From: Microbulbifer sp. VAAF005
Lineage (GTDB): Bacteria; Pseudomonadota; Gammaproteobacteria; Pseudomonadales; Cellvibrionaceae
Assembly (NCBI RefSeq): GCF_030012985.1
Contig: NZ_CP120233.1
Location: 2,703,501 to 2,767,500, forward strand
Length of the DNA stretch: 64,000 nt
Direction: 5' to 3'
Below, piece by piece: positions 27,986-40,900 of the stretch (positions are counted from its first letter, which is position 1; every line of letters starts with the position of its first letter). Below the pieces are notes generated by a model, which was not told the origin of the DNA, made no database searches, and saw only the letters and a program-made list of their open reading frames with translations. A program made the position numbers and the translations under genes.

Positions 27986-28741
27986 TTAGCCGTTGCGCTG
28001 ACGCACAGCCTCGAACAGGCAAACACCCGTGGCAACAGAAACATTCAAGCTGCTGACCTCTCCCGCCATAGGAATTTTAATCAGGTGATCGCAGTGTTCC
28101 CGGGTTAAGCGCCGCAAGCCGCTGCCCTCGGCACCCATAACCAGCGCCAGGGGGCCGGTTAATTGGCTTTGGTATACATCCTGTGTCGCCTCACCGGCTG
28201 CACCATATATCCACACTCCCGCCTGCTGCAGCTGCTGCAGTGCGCGAGCCAGGTTAGTCACGGTAACAAAGGGTAATACTTCGGCAGCGCCGCAGGCCAC
28301 CTTGCGGGCTGTTGGTGTCAGCCCGGCGGATTTATCTTTCGGCGCAATCACCGCATGTACTCCGGCAGCCTCTGCCGAGCGCAGGCAGGCACCCAGGTTG
28401 TGGGGATCAGTCACTCCATCCAGCACTAATAAGAAAGGTGCTTCCCCCCGCTGATCCAGTTTTTTCAGCAGGTCGAACAGGAATTTTTCATCGTGTACCT
28501 TTGTTTTGCCAGAACAGATAGCAACGACACCCTGGTGATTAGCGCCATCCTCTACTTTGTCATCCAGCGCTCGCCGGTCAATAAAGCGCACGGCAATATC
28601 ATTTTTTTCTGCCTGCTGAATTATTTTTTGCAGGCGCTGGTCCTTGCGTCCACGCAGTAGCAGAAGCTCCGATACATTCTGCGGAGAACCTTTTAGGAGG
28701 GCCTGCACCGCGTGCAGGCCATAGATAACTTCCTGACTCAA
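27986..28741 (-). CDS. rlmB: 23S rRNA (guanosine 2251-2'-O)-methyltransferase
   Basis: 251 residues; SPOUT-family enzyme that methylates G2251 in the ribosomal P-loop. Substrate-binding N-terminus [17 protein letters not shown]; knot motifs [30 protein letters not shown] and [14 protein letters not shown]. The start is a TTG at 28741, supported by GAGGA five bases upstream. Lies 12 bp behind rnr, the normal pairing. Confidence 0.97.
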   Translation of the reverse strand: MSQEVIYGLHAVQALLKGSPQNVSELLLLRGRKDQRLQKIIQQAEKNDIAVRFIDRRALDDKVEDGANHQGVVAICSGKTKVHDEKFLFDLLKKLDQRGEAPFLLVLDGVTDPHNLGACLRSAEAAGVHAVIAPKDKSAGLTPTARKVACGAAEVLPFVTVTNLARALQQLQQAGVWIYGAAGEATQDVYQSQLTGPLALVMGAEGSGLRRLTREHCDHLIKIPMAGEVSSLNVSVATGVCLFEAVRQRNG

Positions 28742-28753
28742 TTTATTCCTCGA

Positions 28754-31492
28754 TCACTTTTTCTTTTTACTGCTAGAAGAAACCTTTTTCTTCTTTTTTA
28801 ACTTACCCGAACGGGTTTTGGCGTTTTCAGCCTTTTGCGCGGCTTTACGGGCAGCCACTGCAGGCCGCTTTCCGCCTTTGCGTGTCGGGGTACGCTTTTT
28901 AATCTTGCGTTTGGGCTGGGCATCTTCGCTTTGCCCGCCTTCACCTCGCCTATTGAGCGGCTCTTTTTCCGGTTTTGCTACAGGGGCTTCAACACTGGCC
29001 TCTACTGGCACAGCCTCATCTGATCCCACCTTGCGCTTGCGGAAAGGCGAGGACTTGGCTGTGGTTTCGGTATGCTTGGCCCAGGGGTTAGCACTGGTAT
29101 TGCTGGGTTTTTCTTTTTTATCGCGGCCCCGGCGCTCGCGTTCCAACTGATGTTCTACTGCCATTTCCATAGCGCGGGCACTCACCCGCGTACTCTCTTT
29201 CTTTTTCTTCGACTCACGCTTTGCGCGTGGGACCAGTTCATTCAAGGTGAAATCCACCTTGCGCTCTTCGAGATCCACCCGTGCAACCTGCACGGTGACA
29301 GAATCACCCAAATGGTAACGCTTGCCACTGCGCTCCCCGATAAGACGCTGGTGCGCCTGCTCAAAACGATAATAGTCTTTGGGCAGGGCAGTGACATGAA
29401 TCAGGCCCTCCACGTAGAGTTCATCCAACTCCACAAATAACCCAAAGCCGGTTACCGCACTGATAACACCGGAATAGGTTTCGCCCACATGGTCCTGCAG
29501 GTATTCACATTTTAGCCAGCTAAGCACATCCCGGGTCGCATCATCGGCGCGCCGCTCGGTCAGCGAACACTGCTCCCCAAGTTGCAACATGGCCGGCATG
29601 TCGTAGGGTAAAATCTGCTCTCGAGCAATCGGTTTGGCGCCGGGCACAGAGTAAACTTTTTTTACTACCGCAGCTGGGTTGGCGCTGCCGTTGCGTATCA
29701 ACCAGCGCAGCGCCCGGTGCAGGAGCAAATCCGGATAGCGGCGAATCGGGGAGGTGAAATGGGCATAGGCCGGGTAATCCAAACCGAAGTGTCCGCGATT
29801 CTCCGGCTGGTAAACCGCCTGGTTCATAGAACGCAGCAGCATCACCTGAATAATATGCGCATCTGCACGGCCCTCAATCTGCTCCATCAGGTCCTGGAAA
29901 TCTTTGGGCTGGGGCTCACCACCACCGGGAAGGCGCAATCCCAATTCACCCAGGTATTCGCGCAAATTACTGAGTTTTTCCTCTTTGGGCGCATCGTGTA
30001 CCCGGTAGAGTGCGGGCAGTTCCGATAGCTCCATCAGACTCGCCGCGCTGACATTGGCCGCGAGCATACACTCTTCGATCAGCTTGTGAGCATCGTTGCG
30101 CACCACCGGAATAATCCGCTCAATTTTTCGTTGGGCGTCAAATATTATCCGGGTCTCAGTCGTCTCAAAATCAATAGCACCCCGGCGCTCCCGCGCTTGG
30201 CGCAACGCCAGGTAGAGGTCGTGGAGATTGTCCAGGTGTGGGGTGAGGGTCGCAAATTGCTTGCGGGCACCACTGTCGCGGTTATCCCGCTCATCGAGTA
30301 TTTGCCCTACCTGGGTATAAGTCAGGCGCGCGTGGCTGCGCATAACCGCCTCAAAGAAACGGTAATCCTGAATTTCACCGCTTCGGGTGATGTGCATTTC
30401 GCAGACCATACACAGCCGATCGACATCGGGGTTCAGGGAGCAAAGGCCGTTGGACAATTTCTCCGGCAGCATGGGTACAACGAAATCCGGAAAATAAACC
30501 GAGTTTCCACGGCCGTGCGCTTCCTCATCCAGCGCACTACCCGGACGTACATAGTGGGAAACGTCGGCAATGGCCACCAGCAATTTCCAATTGCCATCGG
30601 GTAAAAGTTCACAGTAGACCGCATCATCAAAATCCCGCGCGTCTTCACCATCGATAGTAACCAATGGTAACTGGCGAAGATCCACCCGGGATTTCTTGTG
30701 GTCCTCAAGCACTTCATCGGCAATTTCATTGACCTCGGCCGTCAGTGCACTGGGCCAGGTGTGGGGAATTCCGTAATTGCGAATCGCAACGTCAATCTCC
30801 ATACCCGGGGCAAGGTGGTCACCGAGAACTTCGCTAACCTCACCTTGCGGCACTTTATCCCGGCCCGGTTGGGTAACAATTTTTACTACGACATACTGGC
30901 CGTGATCGGCTCCGGCGGTATCCTCAGAGGCCACCATAATATCCAGGTTAATACGGGGATTGTCCGGGCGCACAAAACAAATACCATTTTCCCGGTACAG
31001 ACGCCCAGCCAGCTGCTCGGTATTGTGCTTGATCACCCGAACAACAGCGCCCTCGCGTTTACCGCGAAAACCTCCGGGCGTTTCCCGCACTAATACTTCG
31101 TCACCATCAAAGACTTTGCGCATCTGTCGGTGGGATAAAAAAAGATCGGTGCCGCCATCGCTGGGGATAACAAAACCAAAACCGTCCCGGTGCCCCATAA
31201 CCCGGCCGCGTATCAGGCTCATTTTATCCAGAACACCAAAATCACCGGCACGGTTGCTGGCAATCTGCCCATCCCGGGACATGGCGATCAAACGGCGCCG
31301 CACCCCTTCGCGGCGATCCTCATCGGTTATTTCCAGTAAATCGGCCACCGCTTCCCAGGGCACAGGTTCCGCCTGCTTCTCAAGGACTTGTAACAAGTAC
31401 TCCCGACTGGGCACGGGCTTTTCATATTTCTCTGCCTCGCGCTGGGCATGAGGGTCAATATTGAAGGGGTCTGAGGTATTTTTTTGAGTCAA
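28754..31492 (-). CDS. rnr: Ribonuclease R
   Basis: 912 residues (E. coli 813). Processive 3'-5' exoribonuclease for structured RNA. Order: N-terminal winged-helix region, cold-shock domains, the RNB catalytic domain with TIDGEDARDFDDAVY (metal-binding Asp set), the YAHFTSPIRRYPDL motif, an S1 domain (GETYSGVISAVTGFGLFVEL), then about 150 residues very rich in Lys/Arg/Ser ending in poly-Lys. The tail is longer than usual. The start is a TTG at 31492 with weak SD; no ATG is available upstream in frame. Operon with rlmB. Confidence 0.96.
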   Translation of the reverse strand: MTQKNTSDPFNIDPHAQREAEKYEKPVPSREYLLQVLEKQAEPVPWEAVADLLEITDEDRREGVRRRLIAMSRDGQIASNRAGDFGVLDKMSLIRGRVMGHRDGFGFVIPSDGGTDLFLSHRQMRKVFDGDEVLVRETPGGFRGKREGAVVRVIKHNTEQLAGRLYRENGICFVRPDNPRINLDIMVASEDTAGADHGQYVVVKIVTQPGRDKVPQGEVSEVLGDHLAPGMEIDVAIRNYGIPHTWPSALTAEVNEIADEVLEDHKKSRVDLRQLPLVTIDGEDARDFDDAVYCELLPDGNWKLLVAIADVSHYVRPGSALDEEAHGRGNSVYFPDFVVPMLPEKLSNGLCSLNPDVDRLCMVCEMHITRSGEIQDYRFFEAVMRSHARLTYTQVGQILDERDNRDSGARKQFATLTPHLDNLHDLYLALRQARERRGAIDFETTETRIIFDAQRKIERIIPVVRNDAHKLIEECMLAANVSAASLMELSELPALYRVHDAPKEEKLSNLREYLGELGLRLPGGGEPQPKDFQDLMEQIEGRADAHIIQVMLLRSMNQAVYQPENRGHFGLDYPAYAHFTSPIRRYPDLLLHRALRWLIRNGSANPAAVVKKVYSVPGAKPIAREQILPYDMPAMLQLGEQCSLTERRADDATRDVLSWLKCEYLQDHVGETYSGVISAVTGFGLFVELDELYVEGLIHVTALPKDYYRFEQAHQRLIGERSGKRYHLGDSVTVQVARVDLEERKVDFTLNELVPRAKRESKKKKESTRVSARAMEMAVEHQLERERRGRDKKEKPSNTSANPWAKHTETTAKSSPFRKRKVGSDEAVPVEASVEAPVAKPEKEPLNRRGEGGQSEDAQPKRKIKKRTPTRKGGKRPAVAARKAAQKAENAKTRSGKLKKKKKVSSSSKKKK

Positions 31493-31676
31493 AACAGCAT
31501 CCGTTGTTGGGCAGTTGCCAGGGTTGGCAACCTCCGGAGATTATCCGGCCATAAAGAAAGGCGGCGCCGATGGTGGATTCCTGGTCAATAATTCGCCGCT
31601 ATTGCACGCATTATAAGCGATTTCGCCGATTTTCCCGACCCAAGAAAAAAATGTTGAAAAAAGCGCAACGCAGCCG

Positions 31677-31704
31677 TTGACACAGGGGGGCAGATCTCTA
31701 TAGT
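31677..31704 (+). promoter_or_regulatory. Sigma-70 promoter of tRNA-Leu
   Basis: TTGACA (31677-31682), a 16-base spacer and TATAGT (31699-31704), then a GC-rich discriminator (TCGCGTCC), typical of stable-RNA promoters under stringent control. Thirty bases before the tRNA. Confidence 0.85.
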
Positions 31705-31734
31705 TCGCGTCCTCAACGGAGCACACGTTGAATT

Positions 31735-31821
31735 GCCCAGGTGGCGGAATTGGTAGACGCGCTAGCTTCAGGTGCTAGTGACCTTACGGTCGTGGAGGTT
31801 CAAGTCCTCTCCTGGGCACCA
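31735..31821 (+). tRNA. tRNA-Leu (anticodon CAG)
   Basis: 87 nt including encoded CCA. Acceptor GCCCAGG pairs with CCTGGGC. The D arm region, anticodon loop CTTCAGG (anticodon CAG), long variable arm (GACCTTACGGTC) and TTCAAGTC T loop are all present. It is almost base for base like E. coli tRNA-Leu(CAG). Confidence 0.98.
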
Positions 31822-31826
31822 ATTCC

Positions 31827-31859
31827 AAAAAGGCTGACTCGCAAGAGTCGGCCTTTTTT
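31827..31859 (+). terminator. Intrinsic terminator of tRNA-Leu
   Basis: AAAAAGGCTGACTC, loop GCAA, GAGTCGGCCTTTTTT. A near-perfect stem with a T run, six bases after the tRNA. Confidence 0.92.
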
Positions 31860-31936
31860 CGTTTGGGCGATTAATTTTCCGGCCTTCACTTTTAGCTCTC
31901 TCCTTCTCAAATCCCTGCCAGGAAAATTCCGGGCAC

Positions 31937-31966
31937 AAAAAAAGCCGGCCCTGAAGACCGGCTTTT
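31937..31966 (-). terminator. Intrinsic terminator of the giant adhesin gene
   Basis: On the minus strand AAAAAGCCGG, a short loop region, CCGGCTTTTTTT. It lies about 20 bp past the adhesin stop codon. Confidence 0.9.
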
Positions 31967-31984
31967 TGCAAAGGAGAGTTTACT

Positions 31985-34900
31985 TTAGTGCCCTGCACTG
32001 CCTCCATTAAAGTCCCCAAGATCTACAGCGATATCGCTGGGTGCATCGCTGGTACCCAGCTCCAGTTCAGCATCAAACTTAGGTGTGGTTTCCGCCTCCT
32101 CAGCAGCTGAAGCTACGGCAGGACTCAGCTCTCCAGACTTGAGACGCATCTCAGGGGAGTTCACTGCATCGACACCACTACTGTAAGGCTTCACAGCACT
32201 AAAGATCGCGGGGTCTACATGGCTGAAATCCTCTACCGCATTCTGAACTGCTGATTTGAGGCCCTGGGATGCCTGGGCACCAGCAACTGACTGCAGCTCG
32301 TCACCAGTACTGGTAACCGTCGGGATCTGGCCAATAAAGTCGGGCTCATAGTAACTGACGGAATAGATATCCAGTGTATTGGTGACATCCATGCGGAGAG
32401 GGTTAGTCGCCTCACCAATAATGGTCCACAGCTCAGTTTCTGTTCCCAGGGTCACAGCGGATGCAGTGATATGGGTATCTCCGTAAGTTTCAGCGGTCAG
32501 GATGCCAAAGCTGGAGCTGGCCAGGGAGACAGTGCCCCGCCCTGCATCGATCTCGTCAATCACAAGATCTCCAGCAGCGAGCACACTGATATCGATATCC
32601 GCGCCCGAAGTGGCAACACCCAGGACACTAACATCCGTCTCAATATCTACATCGCCACCAACAACCAGTTCGGCACGATCAGCGGTCAAGCTACCGCCGA
32701 TTGTGTCTGTTGAGCTGCTGGTGACATAAATATCGCCCTCACCATCGTAGCCCAACCGCATATCGCTGAACTGGAGTCCGGCCCCGTTTTTATTGAAGCT
32801 TTCGGATCTATTTCCGCCATCTTCAAAATCAAATGCACGATCGGTCAGGACGGTAATACTGTCAGAGGTGTTATCCAGATATTCGAAGCCTGTGAAGCTA
32901 AAGTTACCTACCTGGTTGCCACTGCTATAAATCTCCCAGGTAGCACCGGACAGGTTGTATTGGAAATCATCAGATCCGCCACCACCAGCAAGCTCTACAT
33001 CCTGGCCAATATCAGTTTCTACCGTCAGCAGGTCATTGCCAGCACCAAGGGAAATACTGTCAATCACAGTGCCGGAGAAGGTGACGGTGTCACTGCCTGC
33101 ACCAGTATCAATCCCGGTGAGTTCACCACCGTTTAAATTAAACTCGTCAGCACCTGAACCGGCAGTAATAGACTCGATACCGGTAATCGTGAGTGATTCC
33201 CCACCACTGGAAACTGTGTGTTCAGAGTCATTGATATCCCAGACGGCATCAATATCTGCACCATAAACAGTATCTGTGCCGGAACCTGCAGCAACACTAT
33301 CCAGGTCGGCAAACGTTACTCCGCCAATCGTCATGGTATCCAGAGCGCTAAACTCATACTCACCATCGATATCCTGGCCAATATAACTTCCCGCCCCTTC
33401 TACGAGTTCGAGGTTATCAAAATAGACGGTCAAGCCATTTACTTCAGCCTCTACACTGCCTTCGACAAGTGAGTTGCCGGAGCTCGTGGAGGTCCAGGTA
33501 GCGCCATCCGCACTAACGGTGTCGCTACCACCTGCGCCATCTACCGTTTCCAGCCCACTGAAGTCGATGCCCGCAACACTGATATCGCCATCGGAGCTAA
33601 GGGTAAAGTCATCGTCACTGTCAGTGGCCACCAGGGTGTCATTACTACCCGACGTATTTACTTCTTCAAGGCCGGTAAAACTGATGCCCGCAGTTTCCAG
33701 TGCCTGATCCCCCTGCAACTGGAACTCAGCAGAATCGTAGGTGTTTGTCAGGACGGAAGTGACCGCACTGGAAATGTTATAGAAGGACAGTGAGCCAGCA
33801 GCTACCTGGTTATCAGTACCCGTTAATGACAGGCCATCACTGTAGGCGCTGGCATCCAGGCTATCATCACCGCCATTGCCATCCACCGCAGACATGCCGG
33901 ATACGGTCATGCTGTAAACTTCTACATCCGCATCAGACTGGAGCACAAATGCATCATCATTGGTTGTAGCAACCAAATCTGCATTTACGGCGGTGAGATT
34001 ATCGATGTTGGTAAAAGTGATGCTGCTGTTAACGGCTTCGTTATCAGTTCCCGTGAGGCTCCAATCTGCACCGTCTGCACCAGTAGCAGTATCATCACCC
34101 GTTCGAGCGTTAATGGTACTCAATCCGGTAAAGGCGATACCGTAGCTGGTCGCGGCATTATCACCATCTATAGTGAAGCTATCCGCGCCAGTAGTGCCTA
34201 TCAGCGCTGAAGTCACGGCACTGACGATGCCATCAAAAGTCAGGCCAGCCACCGTTACCTGATTATCGGTGCCGGTAAGCCTCAAGCTATCGCTATAGGC
34301 GCTGGCGTCCAGGCTGTCATCACCACCCTGACCATCGACAGCAGACATACCGGAAACGGTCATGCTGTAGACTTCGATATCACCAGTCGACTGCAGCGTA
34401 AAGGCATCTGCACTGCTGCTTCCCAACAGATCGGCATCGGTTACAGCAAGGCTATCGACACCGGCGAAGCTAATGCCACTGCTGCTGGCTTCATTATCAT
34501 CCCCTTCCAGAGTCCAATCAGCACCGCTAGCGCCAATAACACTATCGCTGCCAGAGCCCGCCTCAACGGTATCCACCTCGGTAAAGTTAATTCCGGCGAC
34601 CTCTAAGGCATTATCACCGGTGATGGTGAAGCTATCCGCATCACTGGTACCGGTCAGCACTAAGGTCTCTGCATCTGAAATGCCGGAAAACACTAAGGTG
34701 CCGGCGCTGACTTTTTTATCCGTGTCGGTGAGGGTCAGGCCATCGGTAAAGTTCGTGGCATCCAGGATGTCATCACCATTGCCAACCACCTCGGACATGC
34801 CGGAGACCGTCATATCATTGACTTCGACATCGCCGCCAGAGGTTAGGAGAAACGTTTCTGTACTGTTGCTGTAACCCTCAAGGTTGGCATTGACGGTAAC

Positions 34901-37900
34901 CAGGGTTTCCACGCCGGTAAAGGTGATACCGTGATTGGTCGCCTCATTAGTATCGCTTCCCAGGACCCAGTTTTGACCGCTGGCCCCGGTGACACTGTCT
35001 GTGCCATCCATGGCGTTAACGCTGTCAATATCGCTGAAGGCTATCTGATTGGCCTTCAGGGCTTCATTGCCTGTTACCTCGAAGGTATCGTTCCCCGCCG
35101 AACCTTCCAGGTCACCGCCACTGACACTCTCAATATCGCTGAAGGTGATTGAGCTTGTAGTCGCCTCATAGTCATCACCAGTCAGGGTTACGGTGCTGAT
35201 CGCAGTAACACTGTCACTGCCTGTTCCCGCATCCCCCGCATCGACCGTGTCCACACTGCTAAAGTTGATGCTATTGGCAGTTAGGCTGTTATCACCGGTT
35301 ACGACGAAGCTATCTGCTGAATCAGAGCCTTCGAGGCTATCCGCAGTGACGCTTTCAATATCACTAAACGTAATTAAGTTCGTTTCGGCTTCATAGGCTG
35401 TGCCGGTCAGGGTTACGGTGCTGATCGCGGTAACACTGTCACTGCCGGTTCCCTCATCCCCGGCATCGACCGTGTCCACACTGCTAAAGTTGATGCTATT
35501 GGCAGTTAGGCTGTTATCACCGGTCACGACGAAGCTATCTGCTGAATCAGAGCCTTCGAGGCTATCCGCAGTGACGCTTTCAATATCACTAAACGTAATT
35601 AAGTTCGTTTCGGCTTCATTGGCTGTGCCGGTCAGGGATACGGTGCTGATCGCGGTAACACTGTCACTGCCTGTTCCCTCATCCCCCGCATCGACCGTGT
35701 CCACACTGCTAAAGTTGATGCTATTGGCAGTTAGGCTGTTATTACCGGTCACGACGAAGCTATCTGCTGAATCAGAGCCTTCGAGGCTATCCGCAGTGAC
35801 GCTTTCAATATCACTAAACGTAATTAAGTTCGTTTCGGCTTCATAGGCTGTGCCGGTCAGGGTTACGGTGCTGATCGCGGTAACACTGTCACTGCCGGTT
35901 CCCTCATCCCCGGCATCGACCGTGTCCACACTGCTAAAGTTGATGCTATTGGCAGTTAGGCTGTTATCACCGGTTACGACGAAGCTATCTGCTGAATCAG
36001 AGCCTTCAAGGCTATCCGCAGTGACGCTTTCAATATCACTAAACGTAATTAAGTTCGTTTCGGCTTCATTGGCTGTGCCGGTCAGGGATACGGTGCTGAT
36101 CGCGGTAACACTGTCACTGCCTGTTCCCTCATCCCCCGCATCGACCGTGTCCACACTGCTAAAGTTAATGCTATTGGCAGTTAGGCTGTTATCACCAGTT
36201 ACGACAAAGCTATCTGCTGAATCAGAGCCTTCGAGGCTATCCGCCGTGACGCTTTCAATATCACTAAACGTAATTAAGTTCGTTTCGGCTTCATTGGCTG
36301 TGCCGGTCAGGGATACGGTGTTGATCGCGGTAACACTGTCACTGCCTGTTCCCTCATCCCCCGCATCGACCGTGTCCACACTGCTAAAGTTGATGCTATT
36401 GGCAGTTAGGCTGTTATTACCGGTCACGACGAAGCTATCTGCCGAATCAGAGCCTTCGAGGCTATCCGCCGTGACGCTTTCAATATAACTAAACGTAATT
36501 GAGTTCGTTTCGGCTTCATTGGCTGTGCCGGTCAGGGTTACGGTGCTGATCGCGGTAACGCTGTCACTGCCTGTTCCCTCATCCCCGGCATTAACCGTGT
36601 CCACACTGCTAAAGTTGATGCTATTGGCAGTTAGGCTGTTATCACCGGTCACGACAAAGCTATCTGCTGAATCAGAGCCTTCGAGGCTATCCGCCGTGAC
36701 GCTTTCAATATCACTAAACGTAATTGAGTTCGTTTCGGCTTCATTGGCTGTGCCGGTCAGGGTTACGGTGCTGATCGCGGTAACGCTGTCACTGCCTGTT
36801 CCCTCATCCCCGGCATCGACCGTGTCCACACTGCTAAAGTTGATACTATTAGCAGTTAGGCTGTTATCACCGGTCACGACAAAGCTATCTGCTGAATCAG
36901 AGCCTTCGAGGCTATCCGCCGTGACGCTTTCAATATCACTAAACGTAATTAAGTTCGTTTCGGCTTCATAGGCTGTGCCGGTCAGGGTTACGGTGCTGAT
37001 CGCGGTAACGCTGTCACTGCCTGTTCCCTCATCCCCCGCATCGACCGTGTCCACACTGCTAAAGTTGATGCTATTGGCAGTTAGGCTGTTATCACCGGTT
37101 ACGACAAAGCTATCTGCTGAATCAGAGCCTTCGAGGCTATCCGCAGTGACGCTTTCAATATCACTAAACGTAATTAAGTTCGTTTCGGCTTCATTGGCTG
37201 TGCCGGTCAGGGATACGGTGCTGATCGCGGTAACACTGTCACTGCCTGTTCCCTCATCCCCGGCATCGACCGTCGTCACGCTGGTAAAGCTGATATTTGC
37301 AGCATCCAAGGCGTTATCACCGGTGATGGTGAAGCTATCCGCATCACTGGTACCGGTCAGGGCTAAGGTCTCTGCATCCGAAATGCCGGAAAATACCAGG
37401 GTGCCGGCGCTGACTTCATTAGTGCTACCGGTGAGGGTCAGGCCATCGGTAAAGTTCGTGGCATCCAGGCTGTCACTACCGTCGCCAACCACCTCTGACA
37501 TGTCGTAAACCGTCATATCATTGACTTCGACATCGCCGTCGGAGGTCAGAACAAACGCATCCGCATTGCTGCTACCCTCAAGGTTGGCACTCACGGCAAC
37601 CAGGCTTTCCACACCGCTGAAAGTAATACTGCTATTGGTTGCTTTGTTATCTTCAGTAGTCAGGGCCCAGTTTGCACCACTGGCACCAGTCACACTATCG
37701 TCACCGTCTGCGGCATCAATAGTAGTGCCAAATCCTGTCACAGTAATCTCATTGGCTGTGACTTCTGTAGCGCTCACTACGACAAAAGTATCGTTATTGC
37801 TAGAGCCGGCCAGGGTGCCGGCAGCCGTAATACTTTCAATATCGCTAAAGGTAATGGAGCTTGAGGTTGCTTCATTATCATTGCCGGTCAGGCTTACGGT

Positions 37901-40900
37901 GCTGGTCGCAGTAACACTGTCACTGCCTGTTCCCTCATCCCCAGCCTTAACTGTCGTCACGCTGGTAAAGCTGATATTTGCAGCATCCAGGGCGTTATCA
38001 CCGGTGATGGTGAAGCTATCCGCATCACTGGTACCGGTCAGCACTAAGGTCTCTGCATCTGAAATGCCGGAAAACACTAAGGTGCCGGCGCTGACTTTTT
38101 TATCCGTGTCGGTGAGGGTCAGGCCATCGGTAAAGTTCGTGGCATCCAGGCTGTCACTACCATTGCCAACCACCGCTAACATACCGGAAACCGACATCTC
38201 ATTGACTTCGACATCGCCGTCGGAGGTCAGAACAAACGCTTCTGCACTAGAGGTACTCACAAGGTTGGCATTGACGGCAACCAGGGTTTCTACGCCGGTA
38301 AAGGTGATACCGTAGTTGGTCGCCTCATAATCATCGCTTCCCAGGGTCCAGTTTTGACCGCTAGCCCCGGTGACACTGTCTGTGCCAGCCATGGCGTTAA
38401 CGCTGTCAATATTGCTGAAGGCAATCTGATTGGCCTTCAGGGCTTCATTGCCTGTTACCTCGAAGGTATCGCTCAACCCCGAACCTTCCAGGTCACCGCC
38501 ACTGACACTCTCAATATCGCTGAAGGTGATTGAGTTTGTAGTCGCCTCATAGTCATCACCAGTCAGGGTTACGGTGCTGATCGCGGTAACGCTGTCACTG
38601 CCTGTTCCCTCATCCCCGGCATCGACCGTGTCCACACTGCTAAAGTTGATGCTATTGGCAGTTAGGCTGTTATTACCGGTCACGACGAAGCTATCTGCTG
38701 AATCAGAGCCTTCGAGGCTATCCGCCGTGACGCTTTCAATATCACTAAACGTAATTGAGTTCGTTTCGGCTTCATAGGCTGTGCCGGTCAGGGTTACGGT
38801 GCTGATCGCGGTAACGCTGTCACTGCCTGTTCCCTCATCCCCGGCATCGACCGTGTCCACACTGCTAAAGTTGATGCTATTGGCAGTTAGGCTGTTATCA
38901 CCGGTTACGACGAAGCTATCTGCTGAATCAGAGCCTTCAAGGCTATCCGCAGTGACGCTTTCAATATCACTAAACGTAATTAAGTTCGTTTCGGCTTCAT
39001 TGGCTGTGCCGGTCAGGGATACGGTGCTGATCGCGGTAACGCTGTCACTGCCTGTTCCCTCATCCCCCGCATCGACCGTGTCCACACTGCTAAAGTTAAT
39101 GCTATTGGCAGTTAGGCTGTTATCACCAGTTACGACAAAGCTATCTGCTGAATCAGAGCCTTCGAGGCTATCCGCCGTGACGCTTTCAATATCACTAAAC
39201 GTAATTAAGTTCGTTTCGGCTTCATTGGCTGTGCCGGTCAGGGATACGGTGTTGATCGCGGTAACACTGTCACTGCCTGTTCCCTCATCCCCCGCATCGA
39301 CCGTGTCCACACTGCTAAAGTTGATGCTATTGGCAGTTAGGCTGTTATTACCGGTCACGACGAAGCTATCTGCCGAATCAGAGCCTTCGAGGCTATCCGC
39401 CGTGACGCTTTCAATATAACTAAACGTAATTGAGTTCGTTTCGGCTTCATTGGCTGTGCCGGTCAGGGTTACGGTGCTGATCGCGGTAACGCTGTCACTG
39501 CCTGTTCCCTCATCCCCGGCATTAACCGTGTCCACACTGCTAAAGTTGATGCTATTGGCAGTTAGGCTGTTATCACCGGTCACGACAAAGCTATCTGCTG
39601 AATCAGAGCCTTCGAGGCTATCCGCCGTGACGCTTTCAATATCACTAAACGTAATTGAGTTCGTTTCGGCTTCATTGGCTGTGCCGGTCAGGGTTACGGT
39701 GCTGATCGCGGTAACGCTGTCACTGCCTGTTCCCTCATCCCCGGCATCGACCGTGTCCACACTGCTAAAGTTGATACTATTAGCAGTTAGGCTGTTATCA
39801 CCGGTCACGACAAAGCTATCTGCTGAATCAGAGCCTTCGAGGCTATCCGCCGTGACGCTTTCAATATCACTAAACGTAATTAAGTTCGTTTCGGCTTCAT
39901 AGGCTGTGCCGGTCAGGGTTACGGTGCTGATCGCGGTAACGCTGTCACTGCCTGTTCCCTCATCCCCCGCATCGACCGTGTCCACACTGCTAAAGTTGAT
40001 GCTATTGGCAGTTAGGCTGTTATCACCGGTTACGACAAAGCTATCTGCTGAATCAGAGCCTTCGAGGCTATCCGCAGTGACGCTTTCAATATCACTAAAC
40101 GTAATTAAGTTCGTTTCGGCTTCATTGGCTGTGCCGGTCAGGGATACGGTGCTGATCGCGGTAACACTGTCACTGCCTGTTCCCTCATCCCCGGCATCGA
40201 CCGTCGTCACGCTGGTAAAGCTGATATTTGCAGCATCCAAGGCGTTATCACCGGTGATGGTGAAGCTATCCGCATCACTGGTACCGGTCAGGGCTAAGGT
40301 CTCTGCATCCGAAATGCCGGAAAATACCAGGGTGCCGGCGCTGACTTCATTAGTGCTACCGGTGAGGGTCAGGCCATCGGTAAAGTTCGTGGCATCCAGG
40401 CTGTCACTACCGTCGCCAACCACCTCTGACATGTCGTAAACCGTCATATCATTGACTTCGACATCGCCGTCGGAGGTCAGAACAAACGCATCCGCATTGC
40501 TGCTACCCTCAAGGTTGGCACTCACGGCAACCAGGCTTTCCACACCGCTGAAAGTAATACTGCTATTGGTTGCTTTGTTATCTTCAGTAGTCAGGGCCCA
40601 GTTTGCACCACTGGCACCAGTCACACTATCGTCACCGTCTGCGGCATCAATAGTAGTGCCAAATCCTGTCACAGTAATCTCATTGGCTGTGACTTCTGTA
40701 GCGCTCACTACGACAAAAGTATCGTTATTGCTAGAGCCGGCCAGGGTGCCGGCAGCCGTAATACTTTCAATATCGCTAAAGGTAATGGAGCTTGAGGTTG
40801 CTTCATTATCATTGCCGGTCAGGCTTACGGTGCTGGTCGCAGTAACACTGTCACTGCCTGTTCCCTCATCCCCAGCCTTAACTGTCGTCACGCTGGTAAA

